Source: Schleiferiaceae bacterium (GTDB lineage Bacteria; Bacteroidota; Bacteroidia; Flavobacteriales; Schleiferiaceae). From it: DNA of 58,884 nt. Shown here one piece after another: positions 16,548-25,291 of the stretch; the stretch's first letter is position 1, and each line of letters starts with the position of its first letter. The notes under the pieces are model-generated. The model ran no database searches. It had not been told where the DNA came from and was given only the letters and a program-made list of their open reading frames with translations. The position numbers and the translations under genes are program-made. The stretch covers positions 1 to 58,884 of the forward strand of contig JAGYIN010000011.1 of NCBI GenBank assembly GCA_018402665.1, read 5' to 3'.

Positions 16548-16934
16548 ATGGACAAAATAAAATTTGAGTTAGAGTTTCCACTTCGCGCGTCCCCAAAGAT
16601 GTTGTTTCCATTTTTGAGCACCCCTTCAGGATTGAGCGAATGGTTTTGTGACGATGTTAACTCAAGAACTGAACTCTTTACCTTTTTCTGGGACGGATCA
16701 GAGGAGCAAGCTCGACTGTTAAAAAAGCAATCGGACAAAATGGTTCGTTTTCGTTGGTTGAACGATGAAGAGGATGGTTTAGATACGTATTTCGAATTTA
16801 GAATTGAAGTAGATGCGTTGACTAACGATACATCTATTATTGTTACGGATTTTGCGGAAGACGATGAAGTGGAGGAAGCAAAGCAGCTTTGGGAAAGTCA
16901 GATACATGAGCTCCAGCACATTATAGGCGCGTAA
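16548..16934 (+). CDS. START-like domain protein
   Basis: A protein of 128 residues belonging to the Bacteroidota START-like family (SRPBCC superfamily, related to AHSA1). 'LRASPKMLFPFLSTPSGLSEWFCDDV' is the typical first helix and strand of the family. The helix-grip fold would form a hydrophobic pocket, but no ligand is known. The C-terminal helix 'LWESQIHELQHIIGA' is conserved. The stop overlaps the ATG of the next phosphatase gene (TAATG), so the two are translated together. Confidence 0.85.
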   Translation: MDKIKFELEFPLRASPKMLFPFLSTPSGLSEWFCDDVNSRTELFTFFWDGSEEQARLLKKQSDKMVRFRWLNDEEDGLDTYFEFRIEVDALTNDTSIIVTDFAEDDEVEEAKQLWESQIHELQHIIGA

Positions 16935-17554
16935 TGAAGCACATCCCATTTTACAGCATACCCGCAGTTCTGTTCATCATGTGCTGCGGGCTTTTTTTAT
17001 CCTTTTATCCTGATAAGGTAGCGGCACAGCTGGCACTGCACCACGCATGGTACAGCCCCGGTGGATATTGGTGGATGGAGGTAATTACGAGTTGGGGTGA
17101 AGCGCATCTCTTTGTGATCGTTATTATCGCCGTCGTCTTGCAAAAGCGATATTTAATGGCTTTTGAGTTTCTTAGTGCTGGCATTGTATCGAGTATCGTT
17201 GTTCAATCTCTTAAACGATTGGTCTTCGCGCCGTCACCTCGTCCTATGGCTGTGATTAAATGGTCTGAGACTTTATTACCAGAAGGGCTGGAAGTACCCT
17301 TACAATTTGCTTTCCCCAGCGGCCATACCACAACTGCGTTCGTTTTTTTTACATTGCTGGCTCTTCATTTCAAAAAGATTTCAGTTCAAATTTTAGCCGC
17401 CATAGCGGTAATAGGAGTGGGACTTTCTCGCGTTTATTTAATGGCACATTGGATACCGGATGTCATGGCTGGTGGGGCATTAGGTTTGGTTTTAGCTCTG
17501 CTCGTGAATCGTGCATTTTTAGCCATAAAAAAAAGCCGCCCATCCTTGCGGTGA
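16934..17554 (+). CDS. PAP2-family membrane phosphatase
   Basis: A protein of 206 residues with about five or six membrane helices. All three phosphatase motifs are present: 'KRLVFAPSPRP', 'FPSGHTTTAF' and 'LSRVYLMAHWIPDVMAG' (SRxxxxxHxxxD complete). Members of this size dephosphorylate undecaprenyl diphosphate or lipid A precursors at the outer face of the inner membrane. It is coupled to the START-like gene by a one-base overlap. The 3' end of the coding sequence holds a terminator that acts on the opposite strand. Confidence 0.9.
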   Translation: MKHIPFYSIPAVLFIMCCGLFLSFYPDKVAAQLALHHAWYSPGGYWWMEVITSWGEAHLFVIVIIAVVLQKRYLMAFEFLSAGIVSSIVVQSLKRLVFAPSPRPMAVIKWSETLLPEGLEVPLQFAFPSGHTTTAFVFFTLLALHFKKISVQILAAIAVIGVGLSRVYLMAHWIPDVMAGGALGLVLALLVNRAFLAIKKSRPSLR

Positions 17555-17560
17555 GCGGCT
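17527..17560 (-). terminator. Terminator of the C1-peptidase operon, inside the opposing gene
   Basis: On the reverse strand AGCCGC(T) pairs with GCGGCT around a loop containing TCACCGCAAGGATGG, followed by eight T residues (complement of 17527-17534). It lies 26 bases past the peptidase stop and mostly within the convergent gene's last codons. Confidence 0.75.
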
Positions 17561-17585
17561 CCTGAAAAAATCTAGTTGATTTAGA

Positions 17586-18767
17586 TTATAGGTTTAGTTT
17601 CTTCTTTGTCGATTTTTCCAAAGAATCGCTGTGCATCATCACACTAATGGTCTTTAAGCGAACATAACTTTCAGATGCATAGAGGTAACCAGGACGGAAA
17701 TCGTTAGGGATATCGCCCCAAGAGTTTTTCACGATGTAGAAGATATTTCCTTCCTGATCTTTAACCATTCCTTGAAGGACCATACCGTGGTCGTCTTGTG
17801 TCAGGTAGTTGTCGTACTGCTCTTGACGGGCCTCTTGGTCTACAACGGCTTCTCCGTGCGGTCCCGCGTAGATTGCTTGAGCCTCTTCAGTGCTCATGTC
17901 GCTCCAGCTCTGGTCTGGCATTACAGCAATACCGTTTTTAATAGAGAACCCTTTATCACTAACGTCACAAGCCCAAGCTACAGGGAATCCGGCGTTCAGC
18001 GATGCGTTAATGGCATCCATCATTTCGTCGATAGGAAGATTGTACGAAGTGCCCCAAGTCCAGTTGTCAGGCACCTGTATTTGACAAGCTTCGTAAAATG
18101 GATGGTGTGTCCAGGAGGTAAGTTGTACGTAGTCGTCAGGGTTGATGCCTATGACCTCATCAGCGAAACTCCTTGGAGTGTAGGTTTTTCCATTGTATCC
18201 AAACTGCGCTGGTTCCTCACCCAAATAAGCATCTAATGTAGCATCAAATGCCTTTTTCCAAGAAGTGGATAACTTCCCATTCTTATTGTCTTTTACTGCG
18301 TCTAAAATACCTTTTAAGGCACCTTCCATTTCTCCGTGACGATTGATTTCAGAACCATAGTTCAAGCCATTGTAGACTTCTTGTGGGACAGCTCCATATT
18401 TTTTAATGACATAAAGCACATCAGGCAAAGCACCGCCTTGAGCAAAATTTAAGTACCCGTGAAGGCGAATGTATTTTTCGCCTTTGTCTTGATAAACTTT
18501 ACGGACTGTATACATTTCTGAAAGATCAACAGGTGTTTTACCCATGCGGATCATTTCACTTTCAACAAAAGAAGTAGTGGCGTAGGACCAACACGTGCCC
18601 GAAGCTCCTTGATTTTTCACGGGTGTAGCTTCGATATCAACAATGGTTTCCCATTCGTATCCCAATGGAGCATCAGCGCCATTGTCTTTTACTTTATTAA
18701 TGAGGTCAACTTGTGCAAAAACCTGAGAACTGAGTAGCGCTCCTGCCAGGAGTAAACGTAATTTCAT
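17586..18767 (-). CDS. C1 family cysteine peptidase (bleomycin hydrolase type)
   Basis: A protein of 393 residues with a signal peptide ending near 'SSQVFAQ', so it is exported, unlike cytosolic PepC. The oxyanion Gln and catalytic Cys59 lie in 'VKNQGASGTCWSYATT'. The catalytic His is in 'DDHGMVLQGM' and the Asn in 'VKNSWGD'. The layout matches peptidase C1B-like enzymes of Bacteroidota, which act as aminopeptidases or endopeptidases on oligopeptides. It is last in a minus-strand operon, seven bases after the dehydrogenase gene, and is followed by a terminator. Confidence 0.92.
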   Translation of the reverse strand: MKLRLLLAGALLSSQVFAQVDLINKVKDNGADAPLGYEWETIVDIEATPVKNQGASGTCWSYATTSFVESEMIRMGKTPVDLSEMYTVRKVYQDKGEKYIRLHGYLNFAQGGALPDVLYVIKKYGAVPQEVYNGLNYGSEINRHGEMEGALKGILDAVKDNKNGKLSTSWKKAFDATLDAYLGEEPAQFGYNGKTYTPRSFADEVIGINPDDYVQLTSWTHHPFYEACQIQVPDNWTWGTSYNLPIDEMMDAINASLNAGFPVAWACDVSDKGFSIKNGIAVMPDQSWSDMSTEEAQAIYAGPHGEAVVDQEARQEQYDNYLTQDDHGMVLQGMVKDQEGNIFYIVKNSWGDIPNDFRPGYLYASESYVRLKTISVMMHSDSLEKSTKKKLNL

Positions 18768-18774
18768 AGTGCGA

Positions 18775-19662
18775 TTATTTGAATTGTAAACTAACTGTTG
18801 CTTCTTTAATTCCAGCGGAATAATCGTAGAAGCCTTCTTTTGATTTTACCCCTAATTTTCCAGCTGTAACCATGTTTACTAGGAGTGGACACGGTGCGTA
18901 TTTCGGATTTCCGAGTCCGTCGTAAAGTACATTAAGTATGGAAAGACATACGTCAAGACCAATAAAATCGGCCAATTGAAGTGGACCCATTGGGTGCGCC
19001 ATCCCTAATTTCATTATTGAATCTATTGCGGCTACGTCTGCCACGCCTTCATGCAAGGAAATGATTGCTTCGTTAATCATTGGCATAAGAATACGGTTGG
19101 CTACGAAGCCGGGATAGTCATTACAGGCCACAGGAACTTTCCCGAGTGCTTTACTCATTTCAACAACTGCATCACATACTGCATTAGAGGTGCTGTAACC
19201 GCGAATAATTTCAACCAGACGCATGACAGGAACAGGATTCATGAAATGCATACCAATGACTTTATCCGGACGCGCAGTCTGCGCAGCAATTTTTGTAATG
19301 CTTATGGAAGAGGTATTCGAAGCGAGGATGCAATGTGCGGGTGCATGTGCATCAATGTCTTTGAAGAGCTGAAATTTAATTGCCGTGTTTTCCGTTGCAG
19401 CTTCAACTACCAAGTCTGCTTTCATTACGGCGTTTTTTAGATCTGTCCCGGTCGCTAGTAGTGCTATGGCCGAATCTTTTTGTGATTCCGTCAGTTTCTC
19501 TTTTGAGATTTGACGGTCCATATTTTTTGTGATGGTACTCATGGCGCGTTCGAGAGCGGCTTCGCTGATATCAAAGAGGTGGACGTTGAATCCACTCTGC
19601 GCGAAGACGTGGGCAATACCGTTGCCCATAGTTCCAGCACCGATTACGGTAATGTTTTTCAT
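18775..19662 (-). CDS. 3-hydroxybutyryl-CoA dehydrogenase
   Basis: A protein of 295 residues. It oxidises or reduces 3-hydroxyacyl-CoA and acetoacetyl-CoA with NAD(P). The Rossmann motif 'GAGTMGNGIAH' begins at residue 6. The catalytic His-Glu region is 'GMHFMNPVPVMRLVEII', with 'ASNTSSISIT' before it and 'GFVANRILMPMINEA' at the dimer domain. The length fits the single-domain enzyme used in butyrate metabolism or beta-oxidation. It lies 20 bases after the sugar-transferase gene in an operon whose members are not obviously linked in function. Confidence 0.94.
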   Translation of the reverse strand: MKNITVIGAGTMGNGIAHVFAQSGFNVHLFDISEAALERAMSTITKNMDRQISKEKLTESQKDSAIALLATGTDLKNAVMKADLVVEAATENTAIKFQLFKDIDAHAPAHCILASNTSSISITKIAAQTARPDKVIGMHFMNPVPVMRLVEIIRGYSTSNAVCDAVVEMSKALGKVPVACNDYPGFVANRILMPMINEAIISLHEGVADVAAIDSIMKLGMAHPMGPLQLADFIGLDVCLSILNVLYDGLGNPKYAPCPLLVNMVTAGKLGVKSKEGFYDYSAGIKEATVSLQFK

Positions 19663-19682
19663 GAATGGTGATTTGTGGTTCT

Positions 19683-21107
19683 TTATTTGCCTCGCCCTTG
19701 CAAGACTGTGACTAAGGTATAGAACAGGATTTTGATATCGTTTACTAGAGTAATGTTTTCTGTATAGATTAAATCGAAGCGTGCACGTTCAATCATTTCC
19801 TCGACATTTTCAGCATAACCAAACTTCACCATGCCCCAGGAAGTAATGCCTGGTTTTACCTTCAGTAAGTACCGGTATTGTGGCGCTGCAGCGATGATTT
19901 GGTCAAAGAAAAATCTACGCTCAGGACGGGGACCAACAATGGCCATGTCGCCTCTTAGAACATTCAGAAATTGCGGCAATTCATCCAACCGAAACTTTCG
20001 CATCGTTCTGCCCCAAGGTGTGATGCGCGGATCTTCCTCGCTACTGAGTTGTGGACCCTGTACTTCCGCATCTCGGTACATACTCCGCAGTTTGATGATT
20101 TTGAAAGCTCTTCCGTTTTTACCTAAGCGTTCTTGGGTATAAAATATTGGGCCTGGCGACCCGATAGCAATCATTGCTATAGAGAATACAATGAAAGGTG
20201 ATGCTAGCAAGAGAAGTAACGAGGCGACAACGATATCAAAGAGTCGTTTGATAAAAGCGACATGCGGCTTAACCAATTCTCGTTTCACTTCAATCAACGA
20301 ACGTCCTAAACTCTCCATTTTTACCTGGCCGGACAGAATACTGAACAAATTCGGGAGTACGTGAATACGCACATCGTTATGTTCGATGGAGCTGACCATT
20401 GCTGCGATTTGATCCGAATTCCCAGACGGCAGCGCTATGATCACATCTTCTACAGTATTGTCATTGATGATATCTGCCAATTGGTCAATGTGTCCCAAAA
20501 AAGGAATGGCCTTCATGCGCTCATCTACAACTGCCTCAGTTGTACTTAAATAGCCCATAAAGGAATAGCCCTTACTTCGGTCTTTTTGAAAGGCCACCAA
20601 AAGCTCTGCGGCATCTTTTCCACTGCCAATAAGTATCGTAGGAAAATTCAGGGTCCCTTTGTCAATCTTATGCCTAACGCTTGTGCTTTGAGTAAATCTA
20701 AAAAAGCCGCTGAGCAACAAGAGACTACCGGAATAGACACCTAAAGTCAAATAGTAGTCGCTGTACTCTTTTATATAATCATCGAGTAAGACCAGGAAAA
20801 AGAGTAGAACTGCTGTAATTAATGTACCTCCAAACGTATTAAAGGCTTGTGCCAAACGACTTTTTCGTGTGAGGTCACTGTAAATACCGCTAAGGGCACT
20901 AATGCCTATAAAAAGAGCTGAAGTAGCCGTAGCCGCTAAGACAAACGTCTGGTCAAATTTGATTGGAATGGCCGCACCGAATCTTTCCGGTTCGACGAAC
21001 AGTTTGCGAACGAGGTGAAGGGCTGTATACGCACCAGTGCCAGCGATTATATCCAACAGGAGATAACGAAAGAGGAGTTTACGTTCTAGCTGTTTAGAGG
21101 TACTCAA
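19683..21107 (-). CDS. Polyprenyl-phosphate sugar-1-phosphate transferase (WcaJ-like)
   Basis: A protein of 474 residues that starts exopolysaccharide or O-antigen repeat units by moving hexose-1-phosphate onto undecaprenyl phosphate. The N-terminal half has four membrane helices (about 12-30, 50-70, 85-105, 115-135) and a CoA-binding-like Rossmann segment ('ILIGSGKDAAELL'). The C-terminal bacterial transferase domain starts 'KRLFDIVVASLLLLLASPF', with 'FKIIKLRSMYRDAE', 'KFRLDELPQFLNVLRGDMAIVGPRPE' and 'KPGITSWG'. The start is TTG, overlapping the TGA of the preceding lipoprotein gene (TTGA). No ATG lies near the conserved N-terminus. It is probably expressed by coupling to the lipoprotein gene. 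Confidence 0.93.
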   Translation of the reverse strand: MSTSKQLERKLLFRYLLLDIIAGTGAYTALHLVRKLFVEPERFGAAIPIKFDQTFVLAATATSALFIGISALSGIYSDLTRKSRLAQAFNTFGGTLITAVLLFFLVLLDDYIKEYSDYYLTLGVYSGSLLLLSGFFRFTQSTSVRHKIDKGTLNFPTILIGSGKDAAELLVAFQKDRSKGYSFMGYLSTTEAVVDERMKAIPFLGHIDQLADIINDNTVEDVIIALPSGNSDQIAAMVSSIEHNDVRIHVLPNLFSILSGQVKMESLGRSLIEVKRELVKPHVAFIKRLFDIVVASLLLLLASPFIVFSIAMIAIGSPGPIFYTQERLGKNGRAFKIIKLRSMYRDAEVQGPQLSSEEDPRITPWGRTMRKFRLDELPQFLNVLRGDMAIVGPRPERRFFFDQIIAAAPQYRYLLKVKPGITSWGMVKFGYAENVEEMIERARFDLIYTENITLVNDIKILFYTLVTVLQGRGK

Positions 21108-21973
21108 TACAATAGTTTTATGTTGTCAATCAGTACCATGGCGGTATCGTCGGTGGTGTTGATACTTCCAAAAAACAAATTATAATCTATGGCATTGGGG
21201 TAGCCACTTACCTCAGTAACGAGATTGATGTACACTTTATTCCACTGATCATTTGGGAAAAGCGTTACCACCGGAGTCTTAGCGCTTTGTAGTACTTCGT
21301 TAGCGGTAATGCCAAAGGTAAGGGCGACGTCCGTTTTGTAATTCACTTCGAGCCATACGTTAGCACCGTATTTTGGTAATTCGAAAGCTTGGAGCGTCTT
21401 GAATTCTCCCAATGTGACGGGAGGTAAGACGAATTTCCCGCTTTTATTAGGCATTTCACCGGGGTGATAAAACACCTCGCTCGTATCTGAAGTTATGAGC
21501 AAATTCGTATCGCTTTGCACGGTCTTGTTATAATTTAAACCAATGCCGTCAAAATCTTCGATCACCATGACAGTGTACGTTGGATTGTATTCGAACGTTA
21601 AAACTTCTGGGGAAAGCACTCTTGTTGATCCCTCGTTTAAAGTCCAATTTTTTTCGATCGGAGCCAGCATCTCATACTGGTTTCGTTGAGAATACACTCC
21701 GTTGAGTGCAATTCCAGGAATAAAGCGCAGTGACTGGTTCTCACCAGCGTAGACAGGAATGCGGCATGGAGGTGAAAACGCTCCAATTTGTTGACCGTTT
21801 TGCTCAACCCAAATGGTATTCAACTTTGCGGAAGAAGTCCCTTCATTGGATTTAGCGGCAACGAGTAGCTCAGTGACTTCTAAATAAGCCACTGCAGGAG
21901 CAGTTTCATCCTCACAGGAGGAGAGAAGCACAATACTCCCAAAAAGTGCAATGAAAAAGGACAAATTGTACAT
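21104..21973 (-). CDS. Lipoprotein of unknown function
   Basis: A protein of 289 residues with signal 'SIVLLSSCED', lipidated Cys20. The mature part is beta-rich and likely extracytoplasmic. The C-terminal half ('NVWLEVNYKTDVALTFGI', 'NDQWNKVYINLVTEVSG', 'MVLIDNIKLLY') resembles a jelly-roll or carbohydrate-binding fold. It leads the minus-strand operon with the sugar transferase, so a link to exopolysaccharide is possible but unproven. The ATG is preceded at four bases by TACATTTG, predicting a leaderless mRNA. Confidence 0.75.
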   Translation of the reverse strand: MYNLSFFIALFGSIVLLSSCEDETAPAVAYLEVTELLVAAKSNEGTSSAKLNTIWVEQNGQQIGAFSPPCRIPVYAGENQSLRFIPGIALNGVYSQRNQYEMLAPIEKNWTLNEGSTRVLSPEVLTFEYNPTYTVMVIEDFDGIGLNYNKTVQSDTNLLITSDTSEVFYHPGEMPNKSGKFVLPPVTLGEFKTLQAFELPKYGANVWLEVNYKTDVALTFGITANEVLQSAKTPVVTLFPNDQWNKVYINLVTEVSGYPNAIDYNLFFGSINTTDDTAMVLIDNIKLLY

Positions 21974-21977
21974 AAGA

Positions 21978-21985
21978 CAAATGTA
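21978..21985 (-). promoter_or_regulatory. Predicted -7 element, leaderless geometry
   Basis: Reverse-strand TACATTTG is followed by TCTT and then the ATG at 21973. It drives the operon 21973 to 17586. Confidence 0.6.
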
Positions 21986-22050
21986 GTCATCCTAGTCTTT
22001 CAAATTGTTAAAAAGAAGCGTACTTCAATAGACCGCACCGTCTGTTCTCG

Positions 22051-22710
22051 ATGTACTTTCAATTCATGCAATACGAGGACAGTTCATATTACCAAGGCCA
22101 AAGGGCAATAATGTGTAGTGCATTAAAAGCTAAGGGATTGGCTGGAGATGCCGTACTCAATGCTATGAATCGAATTCCGCGACATCTTTTTCTCGAAAGT
22201 AGTTTTCACCAGCATGCTTATCAGGATAAGGCGTTTCCTATTGCAGCAGATCAAACCATCTCCCATCCATCTACCGTGGCATGGCAATCGGAATTACTGG
22301 AATTGAAACCTGGAATGAAAGTTCTTGAGATCGGCACAGGGAGTGGGTACCAAGCAGCGGTATTATGTGAACTGGGCATGAAATTATTCAGTATTGAACG
22401 TCAAAAAGCATTATTCGATTTCTCGAAAAAGATGCTATCTACTCTCGGGTATCGTGCTGAATTAAAGTTTGGCGATGGATTTAAGGGAATGCCCGTATTT
22501 GCCCCTTTTGATCGTGTGATTGTTACCTGTGGCGCGCCGTTTGTTCCGAAAGCCCTTTTGGCGCAGCTCATCGAAGGCGGTATCATGATCATTCCTGTTG
22601 GGGAAGGGACCCAAAAAATGGTAAAGATCACCAAGCAATCGGATGGTAGCTTTGTTCAAAAGGTGTTAGGAGATGCGGCGTTCGTTCCTATGCTTAAAGA
22701 TCGCGAGTAA
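22051..22710 (+). CDS. pcm: Protein-L-isoaspartate O-methyltransferase
   Basis: A protein of 219 residues. It repairs isoaspartyl residues in damaged proteins using S-adenosylmethionine. The family motifs are 'IPRHLFL', 'ADQTISHPSTVAWQSELL' (the usual 'TISQP' loop) and SAM-binding 'VLEIGTGSGYQAAVL' near residue 95, followed by 'FDRVIVTCGAP'. An internal ATG five codons in (22066) is an alternative start because conservation begins around 'SYYQGQR'. smpB follows after 14 bases with its own promoter. Confidence 0.95.
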   Translation: MYFQFMQYEDSSYYQGQRAIMCSALKAKGLAGDAVLNAMNRIPRHLFLESSFHQHAYQDKAFPIAADQTISHPSTVAWQSELLELKPGMKVLEIGTGSGYQAAVLCELGMKLFSIERQKALFDFSKKMLSTLGYRAELKFGDGFKGMPVFAPFDRVIVTCGAPFVPKALLAQLIEGGIMIIPVGEGTQKMVKITKQSDGSFVQKVLGDAAFVPMLKDRE

Positions 22711-22712
22711 CG

Positions 22713-22720
22713 TACCTTTG
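22713..22720 (+). promoter_or_regulatory. Predicted -7 element for smpB, leaderless geometry
   Basis: TACCTTTG ends four bases before the GTG start of smpB. It begins immediately after the pcm stop, in a 14-base intergenic space. Confidence 0.6.
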
Positions 22721-22724
22721 TAGG

Positions 22725-23171
22725 GTGAAAACAATCGAAATAAAAAATCGCAAAGCGAAATTTGACTACGAATGGCTTGAGACCTTTACCGCTGGTATGC
22801 AGTTGCAAGGGACGGAAGTGAAATCCGTTCGCATGGGCAAAGCGTCGATAGCAGAGGCCTATTGTTATTTCGCGGGCGAAGAATTGTTTGTCAAAAATAT
22901 GACGATATCCGAATGGTCGCACGGAAACATTTTCAACCACGAACCGCTTCGTGAGCGTAAGCTTCTATTAGCAAAAAGAGAATTGGAAAAAATTCTAAAA
23001 GCCACTAAGGATGCTGGTATCACGGTAATTCCAACCAAAGTCTTTATCAGCGAAAAAGGTTGGGTCAAAATGAATATTGCCGTAGCACGTGGGAAAAAGA
23101 ACTACGATAAACGCCAGTCGCTAAAAGAAAAAGATGCCAAGCGCGATTTGGCGCGACTAAAGAATCTATAG
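22725..23171 (+). CDS. smpB: SsrA-binding protein SmpB
   Basis: A protein of 148 residues starting with GTG. It brings tmRNA to stalled ribosomes for trans-translation. Conserved segments are 'NRKAKFDYEWLETFTAGMQLQGTEVKS', 'ISEWSHGNIFNHEPLRERKLLL' and the C-terminal 'KKNYDKRQSLKEKDAKRDLAR', which inserts into the mRNA channel. The GTG sits four bases after a strong -7 element, and no earlier in-frame start exists in the short gap. pyrD begins on the base after its stop, so they form an operon. Confidence 0.97.
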   Translation: MKTIEIKNRKAKFDYEWLETFTAGMQLQGTEVKSVRMGKASIAEAYCYFAGEELFVKNMTISEWSHGNIFNHEPLRERKLLLAKRELEKILKATKDAGITVIPTKVFISEKGWVKMNIAVARGKKNYDKRQSLKEKDAKRDLARLKNL

Positions 23172-24188
23172 ATGTACAAATCCATTATTCGTCCATTACT
23201 TTTTACACTGAATGCCGAGCAGGCGCATCATTTTACGTTTAAAACGTTGAAAGCGGCTTTTAAGATTCCAGGAGTGAGCAATCTTGTAAATGCGTTTTTC
23301 GGTCCATTGGATGGGCATGAAAAAGAAGTGATGGGGTTGCGCTTCAAGAATCCTATAGGTTTAGCTGCTGGGTTTGATAAGGATGCAAAGCTTTACAATG
23401 AACTAAGTGCTTTTGGATTTGGCTTTATAGAGATCGGTACACTCACTCCAAAGCCGCAAGTGGGGAATCCTAAACCGCGTTTATTTCGTCTAGTGGAGGA
23501 TGAATCTGTGATTAACAGGATGGGGTTCAATAACGGCGGTCTCGATGAAGCTGTGCTGCGTTTAGCGAAGAAGAAAACAGATATTATCATTGGGGGAAAT
23601 ATTGGTAAAAACAAAGTGACTCCCAACGAGGACGCGATATCAGATTATTTAAAGGGGGTAGAAGCATTGCACAGCGTGGTCGATTATTTCGTGGTCAATG
23701 TTAGTTCACCCAACACCCCTAATTTGCGTGAACTCCAAGAGAAAGCACCATTGATGGCCCTACTTACCGAGGTTAAAGCACTGAATGATCGTTTAGGCCA
23801 TAAGCCGTTGATGCTTAAGATAGCACCGGATTTGACTAAGGGTCAATTGGACGATATTATTTCCATTATAAACACATTGAAGCTCGACGGCATCGTAGCG
23901 ACAAATACAACCATATCTAGATCGGGACTGAAGACTTCAGCGCAAAAGGTTGCGGCCATGGGAGCGGGCGGATTAAGCGGTAAAGTACTTAAATCGCGCA
24001 GTACTGAAGTGGTGAGGTATCTACGTGAAAAATTGGATGAAAACATAGCTATTATAGCCGTGGGTGGTGTCTTTACGGGTGAAGATGCGCGTGAAAAGCT
24101 GAACGCTGGTGCAGATTTAGTTCAAGTTTGGTCGGGTTTCTTATATGAAGGGCCTGCAATGGTGCGTCGTATGCTCCGCAATTTGTAA
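23172..24188 (+). CDS. pyrD: Dihydroorotate dehydrogenase (quinone), class 2
   Basis: A protein of 338 residues. It is a membrane-associated flavoprotein that oxidises dihydroorotate to orotate with quinone in pyrimidine synthesis. The N-terminal helices (about 1-40) give membrane contact and mark class 2. FMN and substrate motifs are '[15 protein letters not shown]', '[13 protein letters not shown]', '[10 protein letters not shown]', the catalytic Ser in '[14 protein letters not shown]', and 'NTTISRSGL'. The C-terminal '[27 protein letters not shown]' binds the FMN phosphate. It directly abuts smpB and is co-transcribed with it. Confidence 0.97.
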   Translation: MYKSIIRPLLFTLNAEQAHHFTFKTLKAAFKIPGVSNLVNAFFGPLDGHEKEVMGLRFKNPIGLAAGFDKDAKLYNELSAFGFGFIEIGTLTPKPQVGNPKPRLFRLVEDESVINRMGFNNGGLDEAVLRLAKKKTDIIIGGNIGKNKVTPNEDAISDYLKGVEALHSVVDYFVVNVSSPNTPNLRELQEKAPLMALLTEVKALNDRLGHKPLMLKIAPDLTKGQLDDIISIINTLKLDGIVATNTTISRSGLKTSAQKVAAMGAGGLSGKVLKSRSTEVVRYLREKLDENIAIIAVGGVFTGEDAREKLNAGADLVQVWSGFLYEGPAMVRRMLRNL

Positions 24189-24218
24189 ATTAGGACGGAA
24201 TCTATCTAACCCATCCTA

Positions 24219-25085
24219 ATGACCACCATTTCTATCGTTGAATGTCCCCGAGACGCTTGGCAAGGATTTCATGACTTTATTCCCACTGCGGAGAAGATCA
24301 AACACATTAAAAACCTTATGCATTGTGGTTTTCACACCATAGATGCGGGAAGTTTCGTCAGTCCAAGAGCAATGCCGCAAATGGCCGATGCGCAGGAGTT
24401 GTTTGCGGCTTTGGAAGAAGCCAGAGCGCAATCGGAAACCCAGCTTTTGAGTATAGTCGCTAGTGAAGGAGGCGCAAGGCGTGCAGCGGAATTCAATCAT
24501 ATTGATGCTTGGGGCTATCCGTTCAGTGTAAGCGAAGTTTTTCAAGAGCGCAACAGCAGGAAAAACATTAAAAGCGCTATTGAAGATCTCAAACGTGTAA
24601 AGGATTTAGCGTTGCAATCGAACGTTGAGTTAGTTGTTTACCTCAGTATGGCATTTGGGAATCCTTATGGCGAAACGTATCATACGGATCTAGTTTTAGA
24701 GCGTCTAGAACAAGCGCTTCATTGCGGGGCGGACATTATTTCGCTGAGTGATACTACTGGACAGGGAAGCATTGAAAGGGTAGTTGAGCTGTGCTCATTG
24801 ATGAAACTCCACAGTGCTGTTCCGTGGGGCGCCCACATGCACAGTACTTATGAAGAGGCCGCGGAGAAGGCGCTAGCCGCTGTAGGCGCTGGTTGTGAAC
24901 GAATAGATACAGCATTAAAAGGGTATGGAGGTTGTCCTTTCGCTTCGGACCAATTAATGGGTAATATGCCGACAGAAAAAGTCTTAAGTGCATTGACGCA
25001 CGCCAACCTTCCTCATGCCTTGCATCCACTGCAGATAGAACGTGCATATAATAGTGCACTAGAGGTTTTAGGGAGTTATTCTTAA
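24219..25085 (+). CDS. Hydroxymethylglutaryl-CoA lyase
   Basis: A protein of 288 residues of the HMGL-like TIM-barrel family. HMG-CoA lyase cleaves HMG-CoA to acetyl-CoA and acetoacetate, the last step of leucine breakdown. Visible motifs are 'VECPRDAWQGF' (metal and substrate Asp-Arg; usually 'EVGPRDG'), 'SLSDTTGQGS', metal-binding His residues in 'GAHMHSTYEEA' and the signature 'GYGGCPFA' with the catalytic Cys. Those features favour HMG-CoA lyase over isopropylmalate or homocitrate synthases. The change from VGPRD to VECPRD is slightly unusual. It is followed by a separate cobalamin-riboswitch transcript whose promoter begins in its last codons. Confidence 0.88.
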   Translation: MTTISIVECPRDAWQGFHDFIPTAEKIKHIKNLMHCGFHTIDAGSFVSPRAMPQMADAQELFAALEEARAQSETQLLSIVASEGGARRAAEFNHIDAWGYPFSVSEVFQERNSRKNIKSAIEDLKRVKDLALQSNVELVVYLSMAFGNPYGETYHTDLVLERLEQALHCGADIISLSDTTGQGSIERVVELCSLMKLHSAVPWGAHMHSTYEEAAEKALAAVGAGCERIDTALKGYGGCPFASDQLMGNMPTEKVLSALTHANLPHALHPLQIERAYNSALEVLGSYS

Positions 25086-25087
25086 TG

Positions 25088-25095
25088 TATCTTTG
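25088..25095 (+). promoter_or_regulatory. Promoter of the cobalamin riboswitch transcript
   Basis: TATCTTTG lies immediately after the upstream stop codon. Transcription would start around 25101, exactly at the 5' side of the riboswitch P1 stem. Confidence 0.6.
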
Positions 25096-25100
25096 AACAG

Positions 25101-25258
25101 TAGGTTGTTTGCGGGAACGCATACTTAAGAAGGAACCCGGTTGAAGTCCGGGGCTTTGCCAGAAGCTGTAATTTGTGTTGAAGCTATTCATAGCCACTGC
25201 TGTCGCGGGAAGGGGAATAGTGGAGCGAAGAGCCAGAAGACTTGGCCTACACTAACCT
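25101..25258 (+). promoter_or_regulatory. Cobalamin riboswitch
   Basis: The leader shows the cobalamin aptamer consensus: 'AAGAAGGAACCCGGTTGAAG', then 'TCCGGGGCTTTGCCAGAAGC', 'TGTAA', and the 3' B12 box 'GAGCCAGAAGACTTGGCC'. P1 can close by AGGTT (about 25102-25106) with AACCT (25254-25258). Behind it CTACAC (25247-25252) can pair with GTGTAG (25285-25290), which abuts the receptor ATG at 25292, with an inner GTGCT/AGCAC helix. That suggests control of translation start when cobalamin is bound. No terminator with a T run is visible, so a transcriptional switch is less likely. Confidence 0.9.
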
Positions 25259-25291
25259 TAAATGGTGCTCTGGGTCAAGCACTGGTGTAGA

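Noticed and set aside
17772-18236. 154-codon open frame on the plus strand
   Set aside because: It lies fully opposite the C1 peptidase, whose catalytic motifs are clear; an antisense shadow.
25262-25291. Upstream ATG for the TonB-dependent receptor
   Set aside because: It lies inside the riboswitch expression platform, and the signal peptide begins only at the ATG at 25292.
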